A stretch of 64,000 bases of DNA from Eudorina sp. 2006-703-Eu-15 (taxonomy: Eukaryota > Chlorophyta > Chlorophyceae > Chlamydomonadales > Volvocaceae). Made by a program: the position numbers and the translations under genes. The notes beneath the pieces were generated by a model, which worked only from the letters and a program-made list of their open reading frames with translations, did no database searches and was not told the DNA's origin. Where the stretch lies: the NCBI GenBank assembly GCA_003117195.1, contig BDSI01000141.1, positions 1 to 64,000 of the forward strand. Direction: 5' to 3'. Positions 54,363 to 64,000 of this stretch are shown in pieces. Positions within the stretch are counted from its first letter, which is position 1; each line of letters starts with the position of its first letter.

Positions 54363-57220
54363 GGTTGGCTGCGTCTGGTAGCATCCAAACGCAGACTGAA
54401 AACAACGACCCACGGGGCCGACTTTCAGTAACGAAGAGTAAGATCTGGCCTACTTTGCAATCTGAGATGATGCCATTTTCACGTATCTTTCATAGAATGG
54501 ATTGTTAACGTCTGCGGCGAAACAACTCTTTCGCGCGAATCGAGAATACGGAGGTTGCCTCGCTACGTACATCTCGTGCGCTTTGGAATTTTCCAAACGC
54601 ACTGAACAGCATATGCTATCGTTTGAGCCTAAATAATATTGATGGGCATTGTTGCCGATGAGTTCTTTTGTATGGATCACTGACGCACAGAAATTTTCGT
54701 AGCAGGCTCTGTTATTAACCCGTAGGTAACACCACGAGACATCGCAAGGCAACTTAAGCACCTTGCATTTTGTTGCTATGTAGCTAGCGCGATAGATCCA
54801 GCTCCAGTCACACCCAACTACGTCGTCCTCCGCTTTTGATCTCTCCCAGCAAGGTTCGATGCTCCCTTACGCGTTCGGCAACGTCGGGAGTCGCTTCGTT
54901 CCGGTGAACCCGCTCCCCCTCTCCCCTTCCGAAATTTTACCCGCACCTGCACGCGAAACGTCTGCTAATCTTCAGCAACGTGCGCTGTCTGCGCACCCAA
55001 TGATGTTATTGGAGGTATGGCAAGCACAACTGTGCCACGTGCCATCTGGAGCTCCCAGGGTGCATTGCCTGGGTATGGTACCTCGCTGGATTCGCCACAC
55101 AACATTTTGAAGGGAGGGGACCATGTATCAACGGCATGAATGCTAGCTGCCATGCTGACGCCTGGCAAAGCACCTCCCTGAACGAGGTGGTGTGACCTGA
55201 GTTTGCATTCGTGGGATTGGGAAGTACGAGTACGACAACTTTGAGCCCGTGCATGTCACGCACAAACGTGAAAACCCACATCCCGGACTGCATTTGTGAA
55301 TAAACAAAACTGAGCGGTCGGGGGTTTAGGGTGTGTAGGGCACCCATGAATGAATCACTGTTACAGCGCACCACATCTAGGCATCAGGGGCGCCTGTGTG
55401 ACGGCGCGGCGACGTCGTGACACCACTATCCACCCAAAAACCAGCACGCTGACGCCTGGACCGCGAAGTGCAGCTCAGGGTTCCGGCGTGCTGGGCCAGC
55501 GGCGGGGCGACCGCAGATCCAAGCATTCCACTGCCGGGAGCACGTCATCCATGTTTTGACGCGTGTGGGGAGTACCTGCTGGATGGCCGAACCTGCCTGA
55601 ATTCGCCCACCTCCACGTGCGCAGCGTCGTGGACGCCAACAGCAACCCAATCAGCAGATCCGCTCCGCGCCTCCCTCAAATGCAGCCCAGGCCAGACATG
55701 CAGGGACAAGTATGCATGCGCTCCGGGGTGCAAGGAAACTGAGCCGCGAGAAACGCGGATCCCGGCTCGAGGGTTCGATGTACATGTACCGGTACTTGAC
55801 GGTGAGCACCCCCGCACCAAGCGTGGGGGCGTGTGGGCTGTTGCTTTTTAAACCCCCGCACCCAGCGCCGGCAAGTACACGCTCGCAACACCGCACAGCC
55901 GACGGAACCACCGCACGTGCGCAACAAATACTGTATGTGCATAAAAGTACACTGAATATATAGCACGATGTCGAGATCCCAAGGAGAGCTCGGAACAAGT
56001 CTATCTCAAGCGGGCGGCTGTGTTGAGCCCGAGGGTGAGCCCGAGGGTGAGTCCCAGTCGAGGGCGCACCTCCCCGCAGACGTCGAGGAGCGACAGGGAT
56101 ATAGCACTACACCACCTCAGTGGCGCGTTCGTTGGTGCGGCCGGCCGGGCGAGTTTCCTCGCCACACACAGAAACATACCCCTCCACCGCCCAGGGCTGC
56201 AGGCAGTACGACCGCCACCGGCAATCCGTAATTACCGTAAACAACCAACACGCCTCAAGCCTATCAACAAAAGATGTACGACATAGTACGATATACAGTA
56301 CGGCAGCCATTCGCCGGGGTCGGTATGCAGTGCGATATAATGTGTCGGGGGCTGCTCCTTCCGGGCATGCGACGAAGCTGACGGATGCTTTGTCCGATGA
56401 TCTCGCAGCGCGTTGGTCCGCCGGTCGCATCCGTGACAGGATGCAGGACGTCGGGACAGAGTGGCAGCGAGGTGGCGTGCATGGGAGATCCCATCCGTGC
56501 CTTGACTCGTGCCCAGGGAAACGCCCCGTGCGCTTGCGGCAATCTAACAACACCGACCGCTTGGAAACAAGACGGCGGCACACAGTCCTCGATGTGCAAT
56601 GCATGCCATGCGCTGTGCCTATATATACGCTATGTTGAGCATGCATGCCAATGGTTGACAACAGCCCATCCATCCACATTTGTTGCCGCCTTGGCCCCAG
56701 GCAGGGGCGATTCTATGCCTGCCCCCCCTCCAGCTGCGGTATGCGGGGGCCTTGCAGGCCGCACCCTGCCGCCTCCAACTGGCCAGGAGCACCAACCCAC
56801 ACCCGCCCGACCAGAGCTCCCGCGACCTCCCCCGCCGCCCTATCTGCTCCCCTCTCATCGTCAAGTCAAGCCAATCAAGACAGCGAAACCGCGTCTGGCC
56901 AACAGATCGATGGCCAATCGCCGATGTCGGGGTGCACGATGACGGCTGACCGCTGGCCCGGAGCTTACCTCTCAGCTCCTCCGCCACGTCCAAACCGCGT
57001 CGTGAGCAGATCGAAGCCGTGTCCATGCTCCATGGCAACCGCGCCCCACACCACAACCAATTCGCACCGATGACTTCCCCAGGCCCCCAGCTCCCATTGC
57101 GGCACTTGATTGACCCTGCAGGGGGCGACCTGAGCCCTCACCCTCCCGGGTTAGGGTTCTCAGCCCCCTCGTTTCGAACCCGCGAACCCAACCCCCTTCC
57201 ATCGGCCCCAGCCGCCTCCT
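54363..57220. other. spacer upstream of ankyrin copy 3, downstream of MPPED-like gene
   Basis: No convincing exon was recognised on either strand. A partial TGTAAC repeat lies near 55350-55372. A small tandem (GAGCCCGAGGGT) lies at 56027-56050. The MPPED-like 3' UTR is expected at the right end. Confidence 0.45.
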
Positions 57221-60200
57221 TCACCTCGGCAGCACCTCCGCCTCGGGCATCCGCACCGCCCGCGGCTGCGCCGACTGGGCGTGCGCCGGCTGCTGCACGT
57301 AGTACACCGCGCTGTTGAGGAGGCGGATGTGACCACCGGGAGCGCGGGCGTGGGGCACCTGGTGCTCGCCGTACTGCTCGTGGATGTGGCCGCACACCCA
57401 CAGCAGGGGCGGCCGCTGCAGGGCCTGCGGATGGTCATGAGGTGGGGTCCGGGGCAGAGGTTGGGGCATATCGGGGGCTGGGGGGCCTCACCACCGCACA
57501 GTCGTCGGGGTGGGTGTATCAGTATCTGTGGGTGTGCCGGGAGGAGGGCGCGAGGAACGGGGCGCAGCCGCAGCTCGGGGGAGCGGCGCTACGGAATCGG
57601 ATTCAGGTGGAAAGGCGATTGCGCAAAGGGTTTGGTACCATGATACGGCACTGTGGCCGCAAGGTAAGATGGGATTTGGGACCTAGACTCCAATGAATCC
57701 TGCTTCCTGTCCTTGGGCTCCACTAATAGGCGGATCACGTGCCGGGGGTCACGAGGAGGAGTGCAGCGGAGGCAACCGTCCGCCGGCAGACCGCGCGCTT
57801 GGGTATGAACTGCCCCCGTGACCGTTCTGTTCCGTTCCGCGCCCGTTCCGGCCCGACAACGTTTTGACACGGCACTGCGGACGCAAACGACGAAATTGAC
57901 CGGACGGCCCCGGATCGGACCGGTCCAGGCAACGGTCCAGGCAACGGTCTAGGCAACGGTCCAGGCAACAGTCTAGGCAACGGTCCAGGCAACGGTCCAG
58001 GCAATAGTCCAGGCCATGTTCTGCGCTTGTCAATATCCACGTCAACCCGGCGCGTCCGGGGCGGCCCCGGGTAAGGCCCACCTGCACGGCGCGCAGCAGC
58101 CCCATGTCCCCACGGTGCCGCCCGCCAGTCTTGTCCGCGAAGCCGTACGGCGGGCCATGTGTGAGGATGATGTCGACGTCGGAGTTGGGGGGCAGCAGCT
58201 TGGTCCAGTAGGCGTACGACTCGTCCTCATTTAGGTCCAGCTGCATGTGTAAATACGAGAGTACCGCGTCAGACAGGTGGGATAGTACGGCGTTAGACAG
58301 GCGGCATAGTACGGCGTCAGACAGGCGGCAACGGCACAGCGCCGTCAGATGAGGCCCCAAGGAAGCAAGGTCACTCAGGCGCCGCACACCAAGCATGGCA
58401 TTCCCTTTACGCGGTCGGTGCTGCAGCCGATCATGCAGATCACATGCATATGCCCATGCGAATGCGCATGCATGTTGATATGGGTGGGGTCTGTCGGGCC
58501 CTTTGCTAGGGGCCCTTTGCTAGGGGCCCTTTGCTAGGGGCCCTTTGCCACCACCAAAGTGCAGATCGCGGGATCTGCATTACCACCTGATGACGTCCGC
58601 CCCCGGGTTCCAACGCGGCTGCTCAGGGCAGGCCATGTGCACACATACGGTGTTCACGGCATAAGGGCGCAACCCCGTTGCAGGGGCTAACGAGCCGCCC
58701 GCACCCTTGCCTGGTAGGCGCCCGCGAAGCGCGGTGTGAAGGGGGAGCCGAAGATTCGGTACCTGCACGGGGAAGGGTGGTACGGTGCAGGGGCTTTGCG
58801 GAGGGGGGCGGGGCCGCGAGCGTGCGGGTCATAAGGGTTTGGAGGCGCGGCGCCGCGGGTGCTGCGCGGCGCGCACCCGGCCCGCAGATCCTTGAGGAGG
58901 TCCGGGCGATGCGCCTAGGGCCGCTGTGTGATGAGCGAGAAACCCGCCCGCGGCTGTGTGTGTGTAGCCACCGGCCGACTGCAGACCCGCGTCGCCCCAC
59001 CCCCGGGAGCATGTGCCGTGTGCTGATGACGACCATCCCTGGGCCGCTGCCGTACACCCGTACTGTACTGCATTGCAGGGTAGACACGATCCCGATCCGC
59101 ACTCCCTGGCTGCCCCGCCCCCGGCACGGCGCCGCCTCCACCTCGCCCACGACTCCAGCCCATCCACCAGCCCAATTTTACCCCCGCATAACCCCGCCCC
59201 GCCCTGCTCCATCCCCATCCTTATCCCACTCCCACTCCCCATCCCGCTCCAACCCCCCCACACCCGACCCACTCACTCCAAGTACCCGATACCCGCCCCC
59301 ATCCCTCTCCATCCCCAGCCCATCCCACCCCAGGTCTCCGCACTCACCCGTTGATCTCCTGGATGGTGTTGACCAGCACTGTGGCCGCCGGCACAGGGTC
59401 CACCAGACCTGCCGGGAGGGGACGGTCGGGGACGGGGACCGGCACGAGGGAAGCCCACGGGGATGCGGCCCGCGAGAGGTCAAACCGCCCGCACACTGCA
59501 TGTAGTGGTCCTGGGGTGATCCGAGATCGGCAGCATCGGCTTAAGCGGCTTTCGTCTAAGGCGGGCGGGTCACAACAGACTGCACGCGGACCTGGTGCCC
59601 ATCGTGACACGACATGTGGCCACCGGGTGCGGCCAGAGTGCTTTGTAGAACCCGGCGAGGCACAGTACTCGTGCAGACCGCATGAGTGGTACGTAGGACG
59701 GGTCGCATACCGTACACCAGCACCACCATGCTTGACGAGGCAGGACAGGGCTGTGGGGCGCGGCTCTGACGGGAGAACCAGCGCAAGCCTGGCACACTTC
59801 GGCGCACCCTCCCGGACCTAGACCTGGAACGCTACCGGGACACCCCGGGTTTCCTCCCTGGAGGATCCGGCCACGGCGCGGCCCAGGGCGCGGCCCAGGC
59901 GAGGCACGCATGGGCGCACGAGTGGCCGCGTGAGTGACAAGGTCGGCGCCCTGCTGGCCGCCTCCTAGCTCGGCGCACCTACCTTCTCTCGGAACACCCA
60001 CCTTCATCCCGGTGCTGCTGCCCGCCACTCCGGCATCGCCACCGCAACCGCCGCCCCTGCTCCTCGGCCTGTCTCCTAAACCGCCCTCCGAAACCGCCCT
60101 CAACCGCCCACAGCAGGCCTTAACCCAGTTCCCTACTTTCCGACATCTGTCGCTCATTCTCTGCCCAGCTGCAACACCCCCCCCCATTGGTCGCGCCCCT

Positions 60201-61611
60201 CTTAGGCCCCACATCGTACATCGGGGCCCCAACCCCGGACGCGACCTCACCGGGTGTGGCCGTGTCCATGTTGCCCCAGGTGAGCACCTTGGGCCCCGGC
60301 ACCGGCAGCTTCTCGAGCCACGCAGAGAAGGCCAGGCCCTCCGCCGCAGTGCCGACCGCCACGTCACCCGGGAACAGCAGCATGTCCCCTGCGCGCCGGC
60401 GAGGAGGGAAGGATCGGGGAGGGAGGGAGGGCAGGGGCGAGGGGAGGCGAGGGCAGGGGAGAGTCAGGGAGGGGGGAGAGAGGAGGCGAGGACAGCGCAC
60501 AGGGCGTGGGGCGTTGGGGGAGTTGCCAAGGTTGGAGGGCGTGATGGAAGCAGGTCAGGGCAGGGCACAGGAGTGGACAGGTCGCAAGGTCTAGGGGTTC
60601 GGGCGATGGCCAGGTGGTTGGATGGCCAAGCTGGCGTCAGGTCCCAACTGAGGGCGAAACAGGTCACCCATCCACATCCCTGTAACGTGTCCGCCTGGCA
60701 GTGGCGGACCCTATGTGCCTTGTCTACGTGCACCACCACCACCACCACCGCGATCGCATGTGGCAGCTCAAACCTCAGACCTGTGACCGCGGTGTGCATT
60801 CGCGAGGAGATGATGGGCGAAAGGCCAACCCAAGTCGACCGGTGTGCGGAGGGCCCCCAAACAGGGGACTGACCCGGTAGGCCACGGTTACGCAATTGTT
60901 CCCACCCAGCTGAGCTTCCCGCCCCGGCTGCACGCTGAGATCCCCCGATGTCCCTTCCGCCATCGAAGGACACGGCCCCTGATTGCCCGCAGGTGTCCCC
61001 GCACCGCCTACGTTCCTATTGCTCCGTGGTTGCCCGCGCGTGCCCTGTAAGGTTCTGTGTCGCGGCAACAGCTGAACGAGGCCGCTGGTGTTGCACATGC
61101 AATGCTGCGGCTTCCGCTGCTAGGCGCTGCAGCAGGGCGCGGGAAGGGGACGGGGCAGGTGGGCCCTACCTTCCGGCACCTTGATCAGGCCCTCCTCCTC
61201 AAACAAGCCGTGAGTGTCGGAGACGCAGACGATGGTGACTTTCGGTCGTCGCACCGTGTGCAGCGACGGAGACGGAATTGCAACGCCTGCTTCAGTGGAC
61301 GCTGAGCTTGTCGCTGAGTTTCCGTCGACGTTTGTGGTGAGGCTGTTGCGGCCGTTGTTCGTGCTGCTGCTGCTGCTGATGCCAGTTCGATTACTCAATC
61401 GGACAAGGGAAAGTACTTGACCGCTTGAAGCAAGTACGCCTTGAGCAGTGCTATGCAGGTCGGCTTGGCGCCTCACAGTCACGTAGTACCCTGAAAGGAT
61501 GACGAGGAACGCCGCGACGACCGACAGCGTGGTGCGAGCGAGGTTCCATCTGGTGGTCAGAAGTTCCTTGGCATATCGGTTTGATTCAAGAACGAGGCGA
61601 TGGCGTTCCAT
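57221..61611 (-). CDS. membrane-anchored metallophosphoesterase, MPPED (UPF0046) type
   Basis: Calcineurin-like dinuclear metallophosphoesterase; substrate unknown. Six exons: 61611-61170, 60388-60251, 59408-59348, 58762-58705, 58240-58082, 57424-57221; phases agree, 353 aa. A single hydrophobic segment (TTLSVVAAFLVILSGYYV, about 27-45) after a basic N-terminus predicts a signal anchor, followed by a Ser/Thr/Asn-rich stalk. Metal-site motifs in order: VSDTHG, PGDVAVG, GNMD, YRIFGSPFTPRFAGAY, ILTHGPPYGFADK, VCGHIHEQYG. The family normally has GNH[ED]; here the His is replaced by Met. The exon-4 donor can be GT at 58704 (chosen) or GC six bases earlier, both in frame. Stop TGA overlaps a possible donor (CCGAG|GTGAAG), so extra 3' exons cannot be excluded. 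Confidence 0.85.
57907..58015. repeat. 12-bp tandem repeat (GGTCCAGGCAAC)
   Basis: About nine units with C/T and G/A variants in an MPPED-like intron. Confidence 0.9.
58258..58340. repeat. tandem GACAGGCGGCATAGTACGGC repeat
   Basis: Three to four imperfect units directly upstream of the exon-5 acceptor of the MPPED-like gene. Confidence 0.8.
58497..58553. repeat. 14-16-bp tandem repeat (GGGGCCCTTTGCTA)
   Basis: Four near-perfect units in the same intron. Confidence 0.9.
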
Positions 61612-63243
61612 GCTGGCATTCGCAGTAGTAGTCGAATTCGATTAACCGCAGCGGACGCTCCAAGAAATGCACAATATTTAATTGATGAGCTGCTTGAGAA
61701 GCAATCGACTTCGTTACGATGCATGAAAAAACAAAATCCACACTTCGTACTGATCGAACGAGTGGAAACTCAATTTATGCCCACGATCATAATAAGATAT
61801 GCATTTTGATCGCCAAGCTGCCAATAATGTTGTGTAGAAACTGATAAAACCTGGCGCGGCACTGTGGCGGTGTGCTGTGTGCTGTGTACGCTGTGTGTGC
61901 CACGCCGGGACGCGGAAGAAGACGAACGCTAGATGAAGATCCAAGCACACCTGTAGTGGTATTGACTAGTGAGTAATCTCTGCAATCACAGGTTGACACC
62001 ATTACCCAGTGTCTCGTTAGGGTTGCACCAGATATGGTACCCGCACGCATCCCGGACGGGCCGATATCCGAAAGGGCATTTTGGCGCTGCAACGGTCGCG
62101 TAGATGTCAATCGAGGCTATCCGTTACGACGCGGGGCGCGTTGCTGGACAGTGGCCTCTGGACAGTAGAAGAGCTAGGTGAGCTAGGTGAGCCCTGCCTT
62201 ACAGGGCCCAACTCTCAGGGCCCAACTGGGTCCCACCGCGGAGGCCGGAAAGTGCCAATTTTCCTGCAGCAGTTGATAATGCCAAACGAGGCCTAATTTC
62301 TGCTTTCTGTTTTACCTTGCGGAATGGGGTGCGATTTTCAGGATTTGTTAGCTCAGCTCAGTGCCAGGCTTGTTGGGAATACGAACCAAGAAGGATTCAG
62401 AAACCCCCAGCGTGCCCAACGGGGTTGGGGGAGCGGGGCCCTCGGGGGCGGGGGGGCCCCAGGGGTCGGGGACCCCCGAGGGGACGGGGACCCCCGGGCA
62501 TTTGCAGGCGGGCCCGTTCAGTGCACCGTCACCGGCCGCCCCTGGGCACATCAAAACAACTCGAGTACGTACAATATTCGTTGTTTCTGAGTTTGTTTTC
62601 ATGAGAGTTCCGTCCCTAGCTCCCTTGTCCCTTCCGTGCAGCATCCGTTCTGCGTTGTAAGTTGGCGACAACGCAACCGAAATGCTGTCACCTGCCTGCG
62701 TTACCGTTGAAGAGGCGCTCTTCACCACGGGATTTGTATATATACACGGCTAATCTCAATATGATAGGAACATCTGCAAAATATAACTGAGTGCGCAGGA
62801 CGTCAGGAGGTTGAACCCTTTTGAAGAGACCGGAGAATTGGACTATGGACGGCCGGAGGCCTGCCAGCAGCCAAGCTCAGTCAAGGAAACGCGGTGGTCA
62901 TCGACGTGGTACGCTCGCTCAGCGCGAAGGTCGACAGACTGAAGCCACTTGATGCTCGGGCAGTGCGCGGAACGTGTCACAGTATCACCTCTGGACGCTA
63001 CACTATTATTGTACATTTATATCATAGAAGCACATGTCTTTTCATTGCCGAAACCAGTGCGCGGACACACGGTTGTTTCCGCACGGTGTAAGGCGACGGT
63101 TGTGTGCACGTTAAGGCGTGACGTGCTACCATATTCTACCTGCAGCTGAGCGCTCTGTATTGGCTCGTTCTGGGTTGAAGTCAGGGCTGTTCGTCCCCAA
63201 TCTCGTCAACTTGCTGACTTTCGCCAGGTATCTCTGTTAGCAG
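61612..63243. other. intergenic region between divergent genes
   Basis: Between the MPPED-like start (-) and the partial gene starting near 63.2 kb (+). No coding exon was recognised. A short GGGGACCCCC-rich inverted/tandem stretch lies at 62430-62500. Early exons of the plus-strand gene may be hidden here. Confidence 0.4.
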
Positions 63244-64000
63244 GTGACGACGAAGACGAGGAGGAGGAGGACTACGAGGCCATGCAAGGAGGCGGTGGCC
63301 GGAGGCGCCGAGCGTTGTGGCGTGAAGACGACAGTAAGGAGGAGGTTGCGCCAGCCCCGTTGGACATTGATGAGCTTGAGATTCACGACCAACTTGAGGA
63401 GACCATAGAGCAACCGCAGCGACGTTTTCAGCAGCTGGGCCCCAGCTACAGCCAAGGTGAGGGCCAAGGGCAACCACGGCCGCAGCAACAGCAGCGACAG
63501 CCGCAGCAGCAGCCGGAGCAACCACCACCGTTCCAGCTCATTGCGCCACGTCTGCAGCAGGTGGTGGTGATTCCACCGGCTCTGCCGCGGTTGCAGCAGC
63601 CCACGGGGCCAATTGATCTACGCCAGGTGCGCGGCATGCCGGCGCCGCGCCGGGGCGCAGCTGCGCCGTATGAGGTGCCGCCCTGGGCAGCCGGCCGTCT
63701 GGGCCTCATGGGCGGCGACGGGGAGCCGGGCGGCGGTGCCGGCCCCTACGCCCACCGGCGCCTCGCCGCCTTCGCCCACCGCCGCGATCGCATGGCCGGC
63801 ATGATGGGCGCCGGGGGACTTGCAGACATGGTTGACGACATGGAGAGGGCGCGGGTCCTGGCGGAGACCTTCGACGAGCAGCAGCGCCGGGACCGCGCCC
63901 GCCGCTTGCAGTTCCTCCGTGAAGCTCCGGCGAACGGCGGCGGCGCCAGCGCCGGCGGCTCGGCCGCCGCCGCCGCGGCCTCCGCCGCCATGGACATGGT
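63244..64000 (+). CDS. unrecognised acidic, Q/P-rich protein, 3' partial
   Basis: An uninterrupted plus frame follows an acceptor (GTTAGCAG|GTGAC) and runs off the window (about 251 codons); the frame is open back to 63150, so the exon may begin earlier. Content in order: acidic run (DDEDEEEEDYEAM), basic patch (GRRRRALWRED), helical EL/DE segment (PLDIDELEIHDQLEETIEQP), Gln/Pro-rich low complexity, a conserved-looking PYEVPPWAAGRLG, then a charged helix (MVDDMERARVLAETFDEQQR) and an Ala/Gly-rich stretch. Probably nuclear by composition, but no domain is recognised. The true start lies upstream and was not identified. Confidence 0.55.

Overview
The window reads as nuclear DNA of a chlorophycean (Chlamydomonas/Volvox-type) green alga. 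The evidence is the GC-rich coding sequence, many short GT-AG introns, abundant (CA)n tracts, proline-rich linkers typical of volvocine extracellular proteins, TGTAA motifs 3' of several genes, and land-plant/green-algal style housekeeping proteins. No bacterial operons, CRISPR arrays or rRNA genes are visible. Gene models were built by hand from splice sites. For the six complete multi-exon models the exon phases agree at every junction and the summed length is a multiple of three.

Layout. 1-4.7 kb (+): the 3' part of a multidomain secreted protein with fucolectin/pentraxin-type (FTP) lectin modules joined by polyproline linkers. 4.7-9.5 kb: AT-rich, repeat-bearing spacer with weak candidate exons. 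9.5-16.5 kb (-): organellar-type DEAD-box RNA helicase (RH26/RH31, Mss116-like) with an RGG tail. 17.4-20.5 kb (-): rhomboid-family intramembrane protease. 22.9-23.7 kb (+): Y14/RBM8A, an exon-junction-complex core protein. 25.3-31.3 kb (-): 6-phosphogluconate dehydrogenase in 13 exons. 32.3-40.1 kb (+): DDX56/Dbp9-like nucleolar DEAD-box helicase, with one intron carrying a 1.25-kb 12-mer satellite with poly-C tracts. 41.5-42.5 kb (-): 3' part of an unrecognised gene. 42.7-54.4 kb: three copies of an F-box-like/ankyrin gene (one pseudogene, two intact and convergent) interleaved with a nested retroelement cluster at 43.7-46.9 kb. 57.2-61.6 kb (-): membrane-anchored MPPED-type metallophosphoesterase. 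63.2-64 kb (+): start of an unrecognised Q/P-rich protein that runs off the window.

The genes are not a functional cluster. Three of them (two DEAD-box helicases and Y14) act in RNA metabolism, but nothing in the sequence indicates co-regulation. The most unusual material is the repeat biology. Several unrelated short elements all end in (CA)n and lie head-to-tail, each starting where the previous CA tail stops. A dispersed repeat carrying TGTAA sits in sense orientation 0.4-0.5 kb beyond two stop codons. Repeats have reshaped several introns and splice sites. The FTP lectin gene, with symmetric phase-1 modules, is the most interesting protein-coding locus.
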